A stretch of DNA of 21,869 bases, from positions 1 through 21,869 of the forward strand of contig JBFXEO010000021.1 in the NCBI GenBank assembly GCA_050180015.1. Reading direction: 5' to 3'. The notes below the pieces were generated by a model. The model did no database searches. It was not told where the DNA came from and saw only the letters and a list, made by a program, of their open reading frames with translations. Positions 7,905 to 14,829 of this stretch are shown one piece after another (the first letter of the stretch is position 1; the number at the start of each line of letters is the position of its first letter). Made by a program: the position numbers and the translations under genes. This stretch comes from JBFXEO01 sp050180015 (GTDB taxonomy: Bacteria > Bacteroidota > Bacteroidia > Bacteroidales > Tenuifilaceae).

Positions 7905-8294
7905 TTAGTTCTGCTTGAGCTCTATCAGGTTGAACTCCACCTTGTTAATAAGTGCCTTGTAATCGTTCCCGGCAAAGTAGATATCCTCATCGTCCTCCTC
8001 AAAATACCAATTGATGGTCACCTTGGTTCCCGTGTCTATGGCCATCCTTTCGAGCTTTTTCATTATGTCAAAAATTCTTTTGGAGGAACTGGTATTAAAG
8101 TATTCAAACTTCAGGTGTACCAAGGTTTCATGGAGGGGATTCTGGGCGTACTCATCTATCCATCGAAGAATTGGCTGGTAAAAGTCAATGACATTTTCGG
8201 GAATGGATCTACCCTCCATTTTTATCACCCCGGAAGCATGATCGAAATTAACAAACGGAGTGGTTGCAGTTTCTTTAAGTTCAAATTTTAACAT
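7905..8294 (-). CDS. SiaC-family (DUF1987) regulatory phosphoprotein, paralog with Thr68
   Basis: The ATG at 8294 gives 129 residues, the usual size of the SiaC family (formerly DUF1987). Family marks are KMEGRSIPENVIDFYQPILR (residues 25-44), the segment FEYFNTSSSKRIFDIM, and an acidic patch EEDDEDIY (99-106). In Pseudomonas aeruginosa SiaC, Thr68 is phosphorylated by the kinase SiaB and dephosphorylated by SiaA. Unphosphorylated SiaC activates the diguanylate cyclase SiaD. Here a Thr falls at residue 68 in NTSSSK, so the switch residue appears conserved. No kinase, phosphatase or GGDEF gene is adjacent. A second paralog lies 39 bases upstream, in the same direction and probably the same transcript. 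Family assignment is firm; partner and output are unknown. Confidence 0.85.
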   Translation of the reverse strand: MLKFELKETATTPFVNFDHASGVIKMEGRSIPENVIDFYQPILRWIDEYAQNPLHETLVHLKFEYFNTSSSKRIFDIMKKLERMAIDTGTKVTINWYFEEDDEDIYFAGNDYKALINKVEFNLIELKQN

Positions 8295-8333
8295 CAAAGC
8301 CAAATTTTAACAAATATGCACAAAATATTTCGA

Positions 8334-8843
8334 TTAGGAAAATTCCTGTAAAACCAGGTAATCTTCGCCATGTCCATTTCTAACAATAGCGTCCCAGTAG
8401 CGGGCAGTTATAATTGCCTCGCCACCGCTCTTTTTATTTTTTATCTTGATTTTCTTTGTTTTATCAAACTCTGCTTCAAGTTCCTGAAACTGGAACGGCA
8501 ACTTTAGCATGGATTCAAAATCCTTGCCCAGCTGAAATATCGATTCATCGTCATCCTCATATTTCCAGGTAATTATCACGTCGGTAGCTTTACCATGTGA
8601 ATCCTCAAGCTTCCGTAGCAGCTCGTTTATATACTTATTGGAACTGCTATTGGAATATTCAAGGTAAATGCTAACAGAAGTTTGCCGGGCAGGTTTACTA
8701 ATATACCCTTCAACCCACTCCAAGAGAGGCTGCCAAAAAGTGAAGGGATCCTCGGTTATTGAACGTCCTTCTATTTCGAGAATTCCATCCTCCGAAAAAT
8801 TAATGTACGGGCAATCTCCTGTTTTATCAATTAGAATACCCAT
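8334..8843 (-). CDS. SiaC-family (DUF1987) protein, paralog with Ser at the switch site and a C-terminal extension
   Basis: This 169-residue protein has the same core as its downstream neighbour: LEIEGRSITEDPFTFWQPLL (22-41), the segment LEYSNSSSNKYINELL and the acidic patch YEDDDESIF (95-103). The position matching Thr68 of SiaC is a Ser (residue 66, in NSSSNK). Residues from about 125 on are an extra basic tail, starting FDKTKKIKIKNKKSGG and ending in a compact hydrophobic stretch (AIITARYWDAIV), not found in the 129-residue neighbour. A TATTTTTG box at 8901-8894 on this strand could be a -7 element, but no -33 box is present at the right distance. The flippase gene ends 89 bases upstream. 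The role is inferred to be phosphorylation-dependent partner switching. Confidence 0.82.
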   Translation of the reverse strand: MGILIDKTGDCPYINFSEDGILEIEGRSITEDPFTFWQPLLEWVEGYISKPARQTSVSIYLEYSNSSSNKYINELLRKLEDSHGKATDVIITWKYEDDDESIFQLGKDFESMLKLPFQFQELEAEFDKTKKIKIKNKKSGGEAIITARYWDAIVRNGHGEDYLVLQEFS

Positions 8844-8932
8844 TGATTGGTTATTTGGTAACCGTTAAAGATAACGTTTCGTGAGCAAATAATCAAAAAT
8901 ACGAATGTTTTTTATCCGTGTATTCCGAAGCG

Positions 8933-10390
8933 CTAATTGTGCTTTAAAGCGGTGTCCTTTGCAAAAAAGGATTTTAGCTCCCGGTAGCTGATCAGCCGAA
9001 AAATAAAGGCGGACGCAAAACTCAGCATACAGGCCGTTAGGTAGGCAACGGTTGGGTTTATACCCACAAAATCAGCGAGAATGGAAATAAAAATGGCAAA
9101 ACCGACGAATCCGGCAAACCTAATAATATATAAGGTGTCCACCCGAAATCGGAATCGCCTAAAAGCAAGCCAAAGCTGTAGCACGGTAGCCAACCCGTTG
9201 GTGGCCAAGTTGCCAAATGCTGCCCCTATAATGTTGAAACGGGAAACCAAAAACAGCTGGATGCTTATGCTAACCGCTACCGTAACAGCCGAAATTATAT
9301 TGAGATGCTTTAAATCGCCTTGTGCCGTCAGCAAAGTACCCAAAATATAGCCTACGGCAATAAAAACAAAAGAGCCCATCAGCACACCCAGTATTTCTGA
9401 TGAGCAAAGTTCGTGCTCGTGGTACAGCAAGCCCATTATATGATCACGGAACGTAAATGTAGGAATTGCAAAGGATATAACGGGAACAAGCAGAAGCACG
9501 GTTGAAAACCCGACAAATGATGATAGCGAAGCGTTGTGCTTTATCATTTTTGAGAATATGGGTAGCAGCAGGCTGGCAAAAAGGAATGGGAACATGTTGG
9601 CGGCATCGAGCAAACGGAACGCCTGCGCGTAAATCCCTGCCGATACATTTCCGTTAGGCAATATACGCTCTATAACCACAGAGTCAACCCTGCCGTATAT
9701 TGTCATCAGCATAACCAGCAAGGCGTAAGGGGCACTACTACGAAGTGTGGATACGATAAACGGCCGATCCATCTTCAGGCTAACTGGGCCACTTTTTTTC
9801 GCAACAATGGCAAATACAACAATTGCCGATACCAAGTAAGAACCCGTTTGTGCTAAAACAAAAAATTCTATGCTAAACCGGAACGAAAAAATATGGGTCC
9901 AAAGAAGCACGCTGCAAATCAAGATCATCACGGCCTTGTCCAAAACCGACAAAAGGCTATCGAGCTTAAAAAGCTGTAATCCGCTAAGATTAGAGCGTAA
10001 ATACAGTATTAGCGAAGCCAAAAACTGGTTTAGAATAAGAAAAAAAAGTAGCGTAATTTGACGATTGCTATAACCAAGAATGAGGGCAAGCGATATTGTA
10101 AAAAAAGCGTACACAATGGCAAGGAGAATTTTTATGCCAACCAGATTGGACAAATACTTGCTGAGGAGCTGAGGGTGACGGCTAATTTCCCGATTGTTAA
10201 AATTGGTGATACCAAAATCGAGTAAAATGTTCAGCAACAATGAAAAATTGAAAAGGGTATAAAAAATTCCGTACTCACCGGCCCCCACCGTATTTTGCAC
10301 GGTACGGTCAATTCCAAATATCCAAAATGGTTTAATAAGGATGTTTAACGAAAGAAGCAACAGTAAGTTGGTGGTAAAAATTTTTCTCAC
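8933..10390 (-). CDS. Oligosaccharide flippase (Wzx/MOP superfamily)
   Basis: This 485-residue, highly hydrophobic integral membrane protein has about 12-14 predicted helices. It starts MRKIFTTNLLLLLSLNILIK, with PFWIFGIDRTVQN next and GAGEYGIFYTLFNFSLLLNI shortly after, as in Wzx-type flippases that move lipid-linked sugar units across the inner membrane. The start is GTG; no in-frame ATG lies just upstream. A TAGGTTTG box at 10415-10408 sits about 20 bases before the start but lacks a good -33 partner. A glycosyltransferase is encoded divergently 271 bases away. No polymerase or ligase gene is visible, so the polysaccharide served is unknown. This is an isolated pair, not a full O-antigen or capsule cluster. 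Confidence 0.85.
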   Translation of the reverse strand: MRKIFTTNLLLLLSLNILIKPFWIFGIDRTVQNTVGAGEYGIFYTLFNFSLLLNILLDFGITNFNNREISRHPQLLSKYLSNLVGIKILLAIVYAFFTISLALILGYSNRQITLLFFLILNQFLASLILYLRSNLSGLQLFKLDSLLSVLDKAVMILICSVLLWTHIFSFRFSIEFFVLAQTGSYLVSAIVVFAIVAKKSGPVSLKMDRPFIVSTLRSSAPYALLVMLMTIYGRVDSVVIERILPNGNVSAGIYAQAFRLLDAANMFPFLFASLLLPIFSKMIKHNASLSSFVGFSTVLLLVPVISFAIPTFTFRDHIMGLLYHEHELCSSEILGVLMGSFVFIAVGYILGTLLTAQGDLKHLNIISAVTVAVSISIQLFLVSRFNIIGAAFGNLATNGLATVLQLWLAFRRFRFRVDTLYIIRFAGFVGFAIFISILADFVGINPTVAYLTACMLSFASAFIFRLISYRELKSFFAKDTALKHN

Positions 10391-10661
10391 AAAAAGTATA
10401 TTTGTTTCAAACCTACAAGTTTTTTACTATAAACGACTTTATAGCCTATAAATTTTTTAGCCGGTACTAAAAATAGTGACCCTACTTATATTATGGAACG
10501 AAAGCACAAATATTAGCAGCTGCCCGAAAAAAAATAAATGTTTCAGCTTGTTTGGTATCGCTAAAAAATGGTTTTCTTCTAAGTACAAAACAGCCATATC
10601 CACACATTTTATTTGCAATTTGACCCAAAAATGATGTTATTAGCAACAAAATGATGCGGTA
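10391..10661. other. Divergent intergenic region between flippase and glycosyltransferase
   Basis: No gene is supported here. It should contain the promoters of two divergent genes. On the minus strand TAGGTTTG (10415-10408) is a possible -7 box for the flippase, without a matching -33. On the plus strand I find no convincing promoter for the glycosyltransferase. AAAATGATG occurs twice, about 20 bases apart, at roughly 10628-10636 and 10648-10656 just before that start. Its meaning is unknown. Confidence 0.4.
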
Positions 10662-11804
10662 ATGCAAATAGCGGTAAATACCCGATTGTTGCTTAAGGGG
10701 AAACTTGAAGGGATAGGCTGGTTTACGTACGAAAACCTGCTAAGAATTACCCGGCAGCATCCAGAACATCAATTCTACTTTCTATTCGACAGGCCTTACT
10801 GCAATGATTTTATTTTCTCGGAAAATATTACCCCTGTTGTACTTCGCCCACAATCGAGGCATCCGGTACTCTGGTATATTTGGTTTGAGTGGTCCGTATC
10901 GCGTTTCCTCAGAAAAACTAAGGTTGATGTTTTTTTATCGCCCGATGGCTTTATTCCTTTACGCACAAAAACTCCGCAAATAGCCGTAATACACGACATC
11001 AACTTTTACCACGATCCCCAAGGGCTTCCGCTCCTAACATCGTGGTACCTGAACAAATTTTTCCCGCAATTTGCCCGGCACGCCAGCCGGGTTGTAACAG
11101 TTAGCCAATTCTCAAAAAATGATATTATCAATAGCTATCAGGTAAACGCGAGTAAAATTGATGTGGTTTACAACGGTGCCAACAGCAAATTTCAACCTTT
11201 AACCGCATCCGCAGCTGAGGATGTCAGAAAAGAATTGTCCGATGGGCTCCCCTACTTCGTATTTGTGGGGGCATTCAGCCCCCGCAAAAACGTCAACAGG
11301 CTAATTAAAGCCTACTCGATATTCCGCGATAAAACTAACGCACCGGTTAAACTGGTTCTTGTGGGGGAGCCTATGTTCAAAACAACCGCCATCCAAAAGG
11401 CATACAACCAAAGCAAGTATAAATCCGACATTGTTTTTGCGGGTCGGAAAGAGGTTGAATCCCTGTGGAAAATTGTTGGGGCCGCCACTGCCATGATTTA
11501 CCCCCCGCTTTTCGAAGGATTTGGAATTCCCATTCTTGAAGCGATGAAATGTGACATTCCACTTGCTGTTTCAAATACCACATCAATGCCAGAGGTCGCG
11601 GGCAATGCCGCCATCTATTTCGACCCGCTCGATCCCGAAGAAATCGCAAATTCAATGATGGCGCTTTGGAGTAACCCCGACTTACGGCTTCAGCTAGTAT
11701 CAAATGCACGGATACAAAGGGAAAAATTCAGCTGGGATCTTGCTGCGGAAAAAATTTACCGGAGCATGCTGGAAGCTGTCAAAAACGGCCAAACCCAATC
11801 TTGA
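10662..11804 (+). CDS. Glycosyltransferase family 4 (GT-B fold)
   Basis: This 380-residue retaining glycosyltransferase probably adds a sugar from a nucleotide donor to a growing envelope glycan. The N-terminal half begins MQIAVNTRLLLKGKLEGIGW and includes AVIHDINFYHDPQG (108-121) and VVTVSQFSKNDII (144-156). The donor-binding half includes FVFVGAFSPRKNVNRLIKAY (199-218) and the EX7E motif EGFGIPILEAM with Glu285 and Glu293, followed by SNTTSMPEVAGNAAIYFDP. The length is normal. There is no membrane helix, so it likely acts at the inner face of the cytoplasmic membrane. RNase HII follows after 22 bases. Donor and acceptor sugars cannot be assigned. Confidence 0.92.
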   Translation: MQIAVNTRLLLKGKLEGIGWFTYENLLRITRQHPEHQFYFLFDRPYCNDFIFSENITPVVLRPQSRHPVLWYIWFEWSVSRFLRKTKVDVFLSPDGFIPLRTKTPQIAVIHDINFYHDPQGLPLLTSWYLNKFFPQFARHASRVVTVSQFSKNDIINSYQVNASKIDVVYNGANSKFQPLTASAAEDVRKELSDGLPYFVFVGAFSPRKNVNRLIKAYSIFRDKTNAPVKLVLVGEPMFKTTAIQKAYNQSKYKSDIVFAGRKEVESLWKIVGAATAMIYPPLFEGFGIPILEAMKCDIPLAVSNTTSMPEVAGNAAIYFDPLDPEEIANSMMALWSNPDLRLQLVSNARIQREKFSWDLAAEKIYRSMLEAVKNGQTQS

Positions 11805-11826
11805 ACTTAACAATTTATTTAGGTTG

Positions 11827-12447
11827 ATGAAAATATCCTACAACGATGGTTTAATTGAGGTGGGGTGCGATGAGGCAGGAAGAGGCTGCCTGGCAGGACC
11901 TGTATTTGCCGCAGCGGTGGTACTACCGCCAGATTACGAAAACTTATCAATAAACGATTCCAAAAAACTATCCTCCAAAAAAAGAAACGAATTACGGGAA
12001 GTCATTCAGGAGTATGCACTAGACTGGGCCGTTTCCAGCGTTACAAACAAAGAAATTGATAAAATAAATATACAGAATGCCTCCATTCTGGCCATGCACA
12101 GGGCTATTGATGGGTTAACCAAAATAAAGCCGCAGCATATACTGGTGGATGGTAACAAGTTTAAACCCTACCCGGGTGGTATTCCTCATACCTGCATTAT
12201 CCATGGCGATGCAACATGCCAATCAGTTGCCGCCGCATCAATTCTGGCCAAAACTTACCGCGACGAATACATGGAAAAACTCAACGAACAGTTTCCACAG
12301 TACGGTTGGAATGTTAACAAAGGCTACCCCACCCAAAAACATAGGAAAGCAATTTTAAATTACGGTGTTACTCCATACCACCGTTTAACCTACCGACTTC
12401 ACGGTAGCGGCATACAGCTTAAGCTGCCAATTGATATTAAACCATAA
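11827..12447 (+). CDS. rnhB: Ribonuclease HII
   Basis: RNase HII removes ribonucleotides from DNA and cuts RNA in RNA-DNA hybrids. The ATG at 11827 gives 206 residues, usual for the family. A longer reading from 11704 would overlap the glycosyltransferase and adds nothing family-like. The N-terminal motif VGCDEAGRGCLAGPVFAAAV carries the metal-binding Asp15 and Glu16. LVDGNKF holds Asp108, and IIHGDATCQSVAAASILAKT holds Asp128, the likely fourth acidic ligand. YRDEYM and the C-terminal GYPTQKH and THxR-like YHRLTYR region are also typical. It is probably co-transcribed with the glycosyltransferase 22 bases upstream; this pairing has no obvious functional logic. Confidence 0.96.
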   Translation: MKISYNDGLIEVGCDEAGRGCLAGPVFAAAVVLPPDYENLSINDSKKLSSKKRNELREVIQEYALDWAVSSVTNKEIDKINIQNASILAMHRAIDGLTKIKPQHILVDGNKFKPYPGGIPHTCIIHGDATCQSVAAASILAKTYRDEYMEKLNEQFPQYGWNVNKGYPTQKHRKAILNYGVTPYHRLTYRLHGSGIQLKLPIDIKP

Positions 12448-12501
12448 TTCTATTAACTTGTCGAATGTAAAACTATCTACTAAACCTAAATATTTAAGAA
12501 C

Positions 12502-14655
12502 ATGAAAAAACGATTGCTAATTCTGGCCGCAGGGTTTGTTCTCTTTCTGGGAACAATAACCAGGGCCGATGAGGGTATGTGGTTACTTCCGCTGCTCAAA
12601 CAGCTTAACATTGAGGCAATGCAGCAAAAAGGATTTAAGCTAACCGCCGAGGATATTTACAACGTCAACAGCTCCAGCATAAAGGATGCCGTTATAATTT
12701 TTGGCAGAGGCTGTACCGGTGAAATTGTATCGGAACAAGGACTTATACTCACCAACCACCATTGCGGTTACGGGGCAATTCAGCAGCACAGCACACCGGA
12801 GCACGACTACCTGGCCGATGGCTTCTGGGCGCAAACACTTCAGGACGAAATTCCAACCCCAGGCTTAACGGCAATTTTTTTGATTCGGATTGAAGATGTT
12901 ACTGATAAAATTAACGAGGTACTCAATGCTGATATGACAGAAACCGATCGCAATAAGGCAATCTCCGAAACTGGCAAAAAAATTGCCGATGAGGCAACAA
13001 GCGGGACAAACTATAGCGGAAGGGTTCAAAGCTTCTTTGGTGGGAACCAGTTCTTCCTGCTGGTTTACGAGGAGTTCTCCGATGTTCGTATGGTCGGGGC
13101 ACCGCCTTCATCGATCGGTAAATTTGGTGCCGATACCGATAACTGGATGTGGCCCCGCCACACAGGCGATTTTTCGGTATTCCGTGTTTATGCCGGAAAG
13201 GACAACAAACCGGCAAGATACTCGCCCGATAATGTTCCCTACAAACCCAAGCACTATCTGCCAATCTCGCTCAAAGGAATTCACACTGGCGATTTCGCCA
13301 TGATCATGGGATACCCCGGCGGTACCCAGCGGTACATGACATCCGCTGAGGTTGATGAAAGAATTAAAATTACCAATACAAACAGAATTTACATTAGAGG
13401 TATCCGTCAGGATATTCTGCTGAAAGACATGCTCGCCGATAAAGCAATCAACATTAAGTATGCCTCCAAGTATGCCGGATCGAGCAACTACTGGAAAAAC
13501 TCCATTGGAATGAACAAAGCGCTAAAACGCCTTAAGGTTTTTGACTACAAGAAGAGTAATGAGGTTGATTTTATGAAGTGGGTCAATAGCGATCCGGAAA
13601 GAGTTAAAAAGTATGGCGAAGCCTTAACCCTGATTAACGAAGGAGTAGCAGGACGTAAGGATTACCTACATGTAGTACAGTACATAGGCGAATCGTTAAC
13701 CGGAGGTGCCGAGTTAATCTCCATTGCAGGACTATTTGCCCAACAGCTGGTTATTCCACTAAGCTCGGACGACAAAGGGGAAATAGATAAAACCGTTTCG
13801 ATGCTGAAAAACCGTGCAGATTATTTTTACAAAAACTACAGCGAACCAACCGACCGAAAGGTTGCCAAGGCAATGTTCAAAATATTTGCCAATAATGTTC
13901 CCCAACAGTATCACCCCGAAATATTTACAACAATCCGAACCAAGTACAAGGGAAATTTCGATAAGTTTATAGATGACATGTACAACAAATCAATGTTTGC
14001 TGACTCCGCCCAACTATACGCTTTCTTAGCCAAACCTACACTAAAAGCTCTGGAAAAAGACCCTGCCTTTGCGGCCGCCCAAACAATTGTCAACAAATCC
14101 AGGGAACTCTACAATGCAATGGATACTTTCAACCAAAAACTACAGCAAGGACAACGCTTGTACATTGCCGGAATAATGGAAATGAATCAGGGGAAGGCCA
14201 TGTATCCTGATGCAAATTTTACAATGCGTTTAACCTACGGCGAGGTGAAAGATTACTACCCCATGGACGCCGTTCACTACGATTATAGAACTACCCTAGA
14301 CGGTGTAATGGAAAAAGAAGATCCGGATAACTGGGAGTTTGTAGTTCCCCAAAAGCTGAAAGATATTTACGCCGCCAAGGATTACGGCCGTTATGCCGAA
14401 AATGGTAGAATGCCAATTGCATTCATATCCACCAACGATATAACCGGAGGAAATTCTGGCAGCCCGGTTATGAATGGGAATGGCGAACTAATTGGGTTGG
14501 CCTTCGATGGAAACTGGGAAGCTATGAGCGGCGATATTGTTTTTGAAAATAACCTGCAACGCACCATCTCGGTAGATATCCGGTACGTATTGTTCATTAT
14601 TGATAAATATGCCGGAGCCACCAGGTTAATTGATGAAATGAAACTGGTAGAATAG
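12502..14655 (+). CDS. S46 family dipeptidyl peptidase, DPP7-type
   Basis: This 717-residue exported serine peptidase removes dipeptides from the N-terminus of oligopeptides, feeding amino-acid use. A signal peptide covers about 1-22 (MKKRLLILAAGFVLFLGTIT). The chymotrypsin-like triad is visible: His87 in LTNHHCGYGAI, probably Asp223 in WPRHTGDFSVFR, and Ser652 in TGGNSGSPVMN. The inserted helical domain lies between about 280 and 560. In Porphyromonas enzymes the residue 18 positions after the catalytic Ser sets specificity: Gly in DPP7 (hydrophobic P1), Arg in DPP11 (Asp/Glu P1). Here that residue is Gly670, in LAFDGNWEAMSGD, so DPP7-like specificity is inferred. The location is periplasm or outer envelope. 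The gene stands alone, 54 bases after rnhB and ending before a terminator. Confidence 0.93.
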   Translation: MKKRLLILAAGFVLFLGTITRADEGMWLLPLLKQLNIEAMQQKGFKLTAEDIYNVNSSSIKDAVIIFGRGCTGEIVSEQGLILTNHHCGYGAIQQHSTPEHDYLADGFWAQTLQDEIPTPGLTAIFLIRIEDVTDKINEVLNADMTETDRNKAISETGKKIADEATSGTNYSGRVQSFFGGNQFFLLVYEEFSDVRMVGAPPSSIGKFGADTDNWMWPRHTGDFSVFRVYAGKDNKPARYSPDNVPYKPKHYLPISLKGIHTGDFAMIMGYPGGTQRYMTSAEVDERIKITNTNRIYIRGIRQDILLKDMLADKAINIKYASKYAGSSNYWKNSIGMNKALKRLKVFDYKKSNEVDFMKWVNSDPERVKKYGEALTLINEGVAGRKDYLHVVQYIGESLTGGAELISIAGLFAQQLVIPLSSDDKGEIDKTVSMLKNRADYFYKNYSEPTDRKVAKAMFKIFANNVPQQYHPEIFTTIRTKYKGNFDKFIDDMYNKSMFADSAQLYAFLAKPTLKALEKDPAFAAAQTIVNKSRELYNAMDTFNQKLQQGQRLYIAGIMEMNQGKAMYPDANFTMRLTYGEVKDYYPMDAVHYDYRTTLDGVMEKEDPDNWEFVVPQKLKDIYAAKDYGRYAENGRMPIAFISTNDITGGNSGSPVMNGNGELIGLAFDGNWEAMSGDIVFENNLQRTISVDIRYVLFIIDKYAGATRLIDEMKLVE

Positions 14656-14683
14656 TAAATCTTACACCAAGTAAATTAATGTA

Positions 14684-14710
14684 AAGGAGGGCGAAATGCC
14701 CTCCTTATTA
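14684..14710 (+). terminator. Rho-independent terminator after the S46 peptidase
   Basis: The stem AAGGAGGGC / GCCCTCCTT (14684-14692 with 14698-14706) is a perfect 9 bp with a 5-base GAAAT loop. It starts 28 bases after the peptidase stop codon. The T-rich tail (TTATTAGTTT) is weak but adequate. Confidence 0.75.
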
Positions 14711-14801
14711 GTTTGTGATAATGCTGAACCCAAAAGATACGGCCAACCCATCATAAAAAGAAAATATTCCGATTTCTCCCGTATGAATCTAAACAGTTTT
14801 T

Positions 14802-14809
14802 TAATTTTG
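14802..14809 (+). promoter_or_regulatory. Possible -7 box for the hybrid histidine kinase
   Basis: TAATTTTG matches the TAnnTTTG -7 element and lies 20 bases before the kinase ATG. No TTTG or TTG box is found 19-20 bases upstream, so this is a partial match only. Confidence 0.4.
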
Positions 14810-14829
14810 GGTGATAGAATTACCGCTCA

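Noticed and set aside
11377..11709. 110-codon minus-strand open frame inside the glycosyltransferase gene.
   Set aside because: It lies wholly opposite a well-supported GT4 gene, and its composition shows no domain or promoter.
11704..11826. A longer N-terminus for ribonuclease HII.
   Set aside because: It overlaps the glycosyltransferase by about 100 bases and the extra 41 residues do not resemble the family; the ATG at 11827 gives the normal length.
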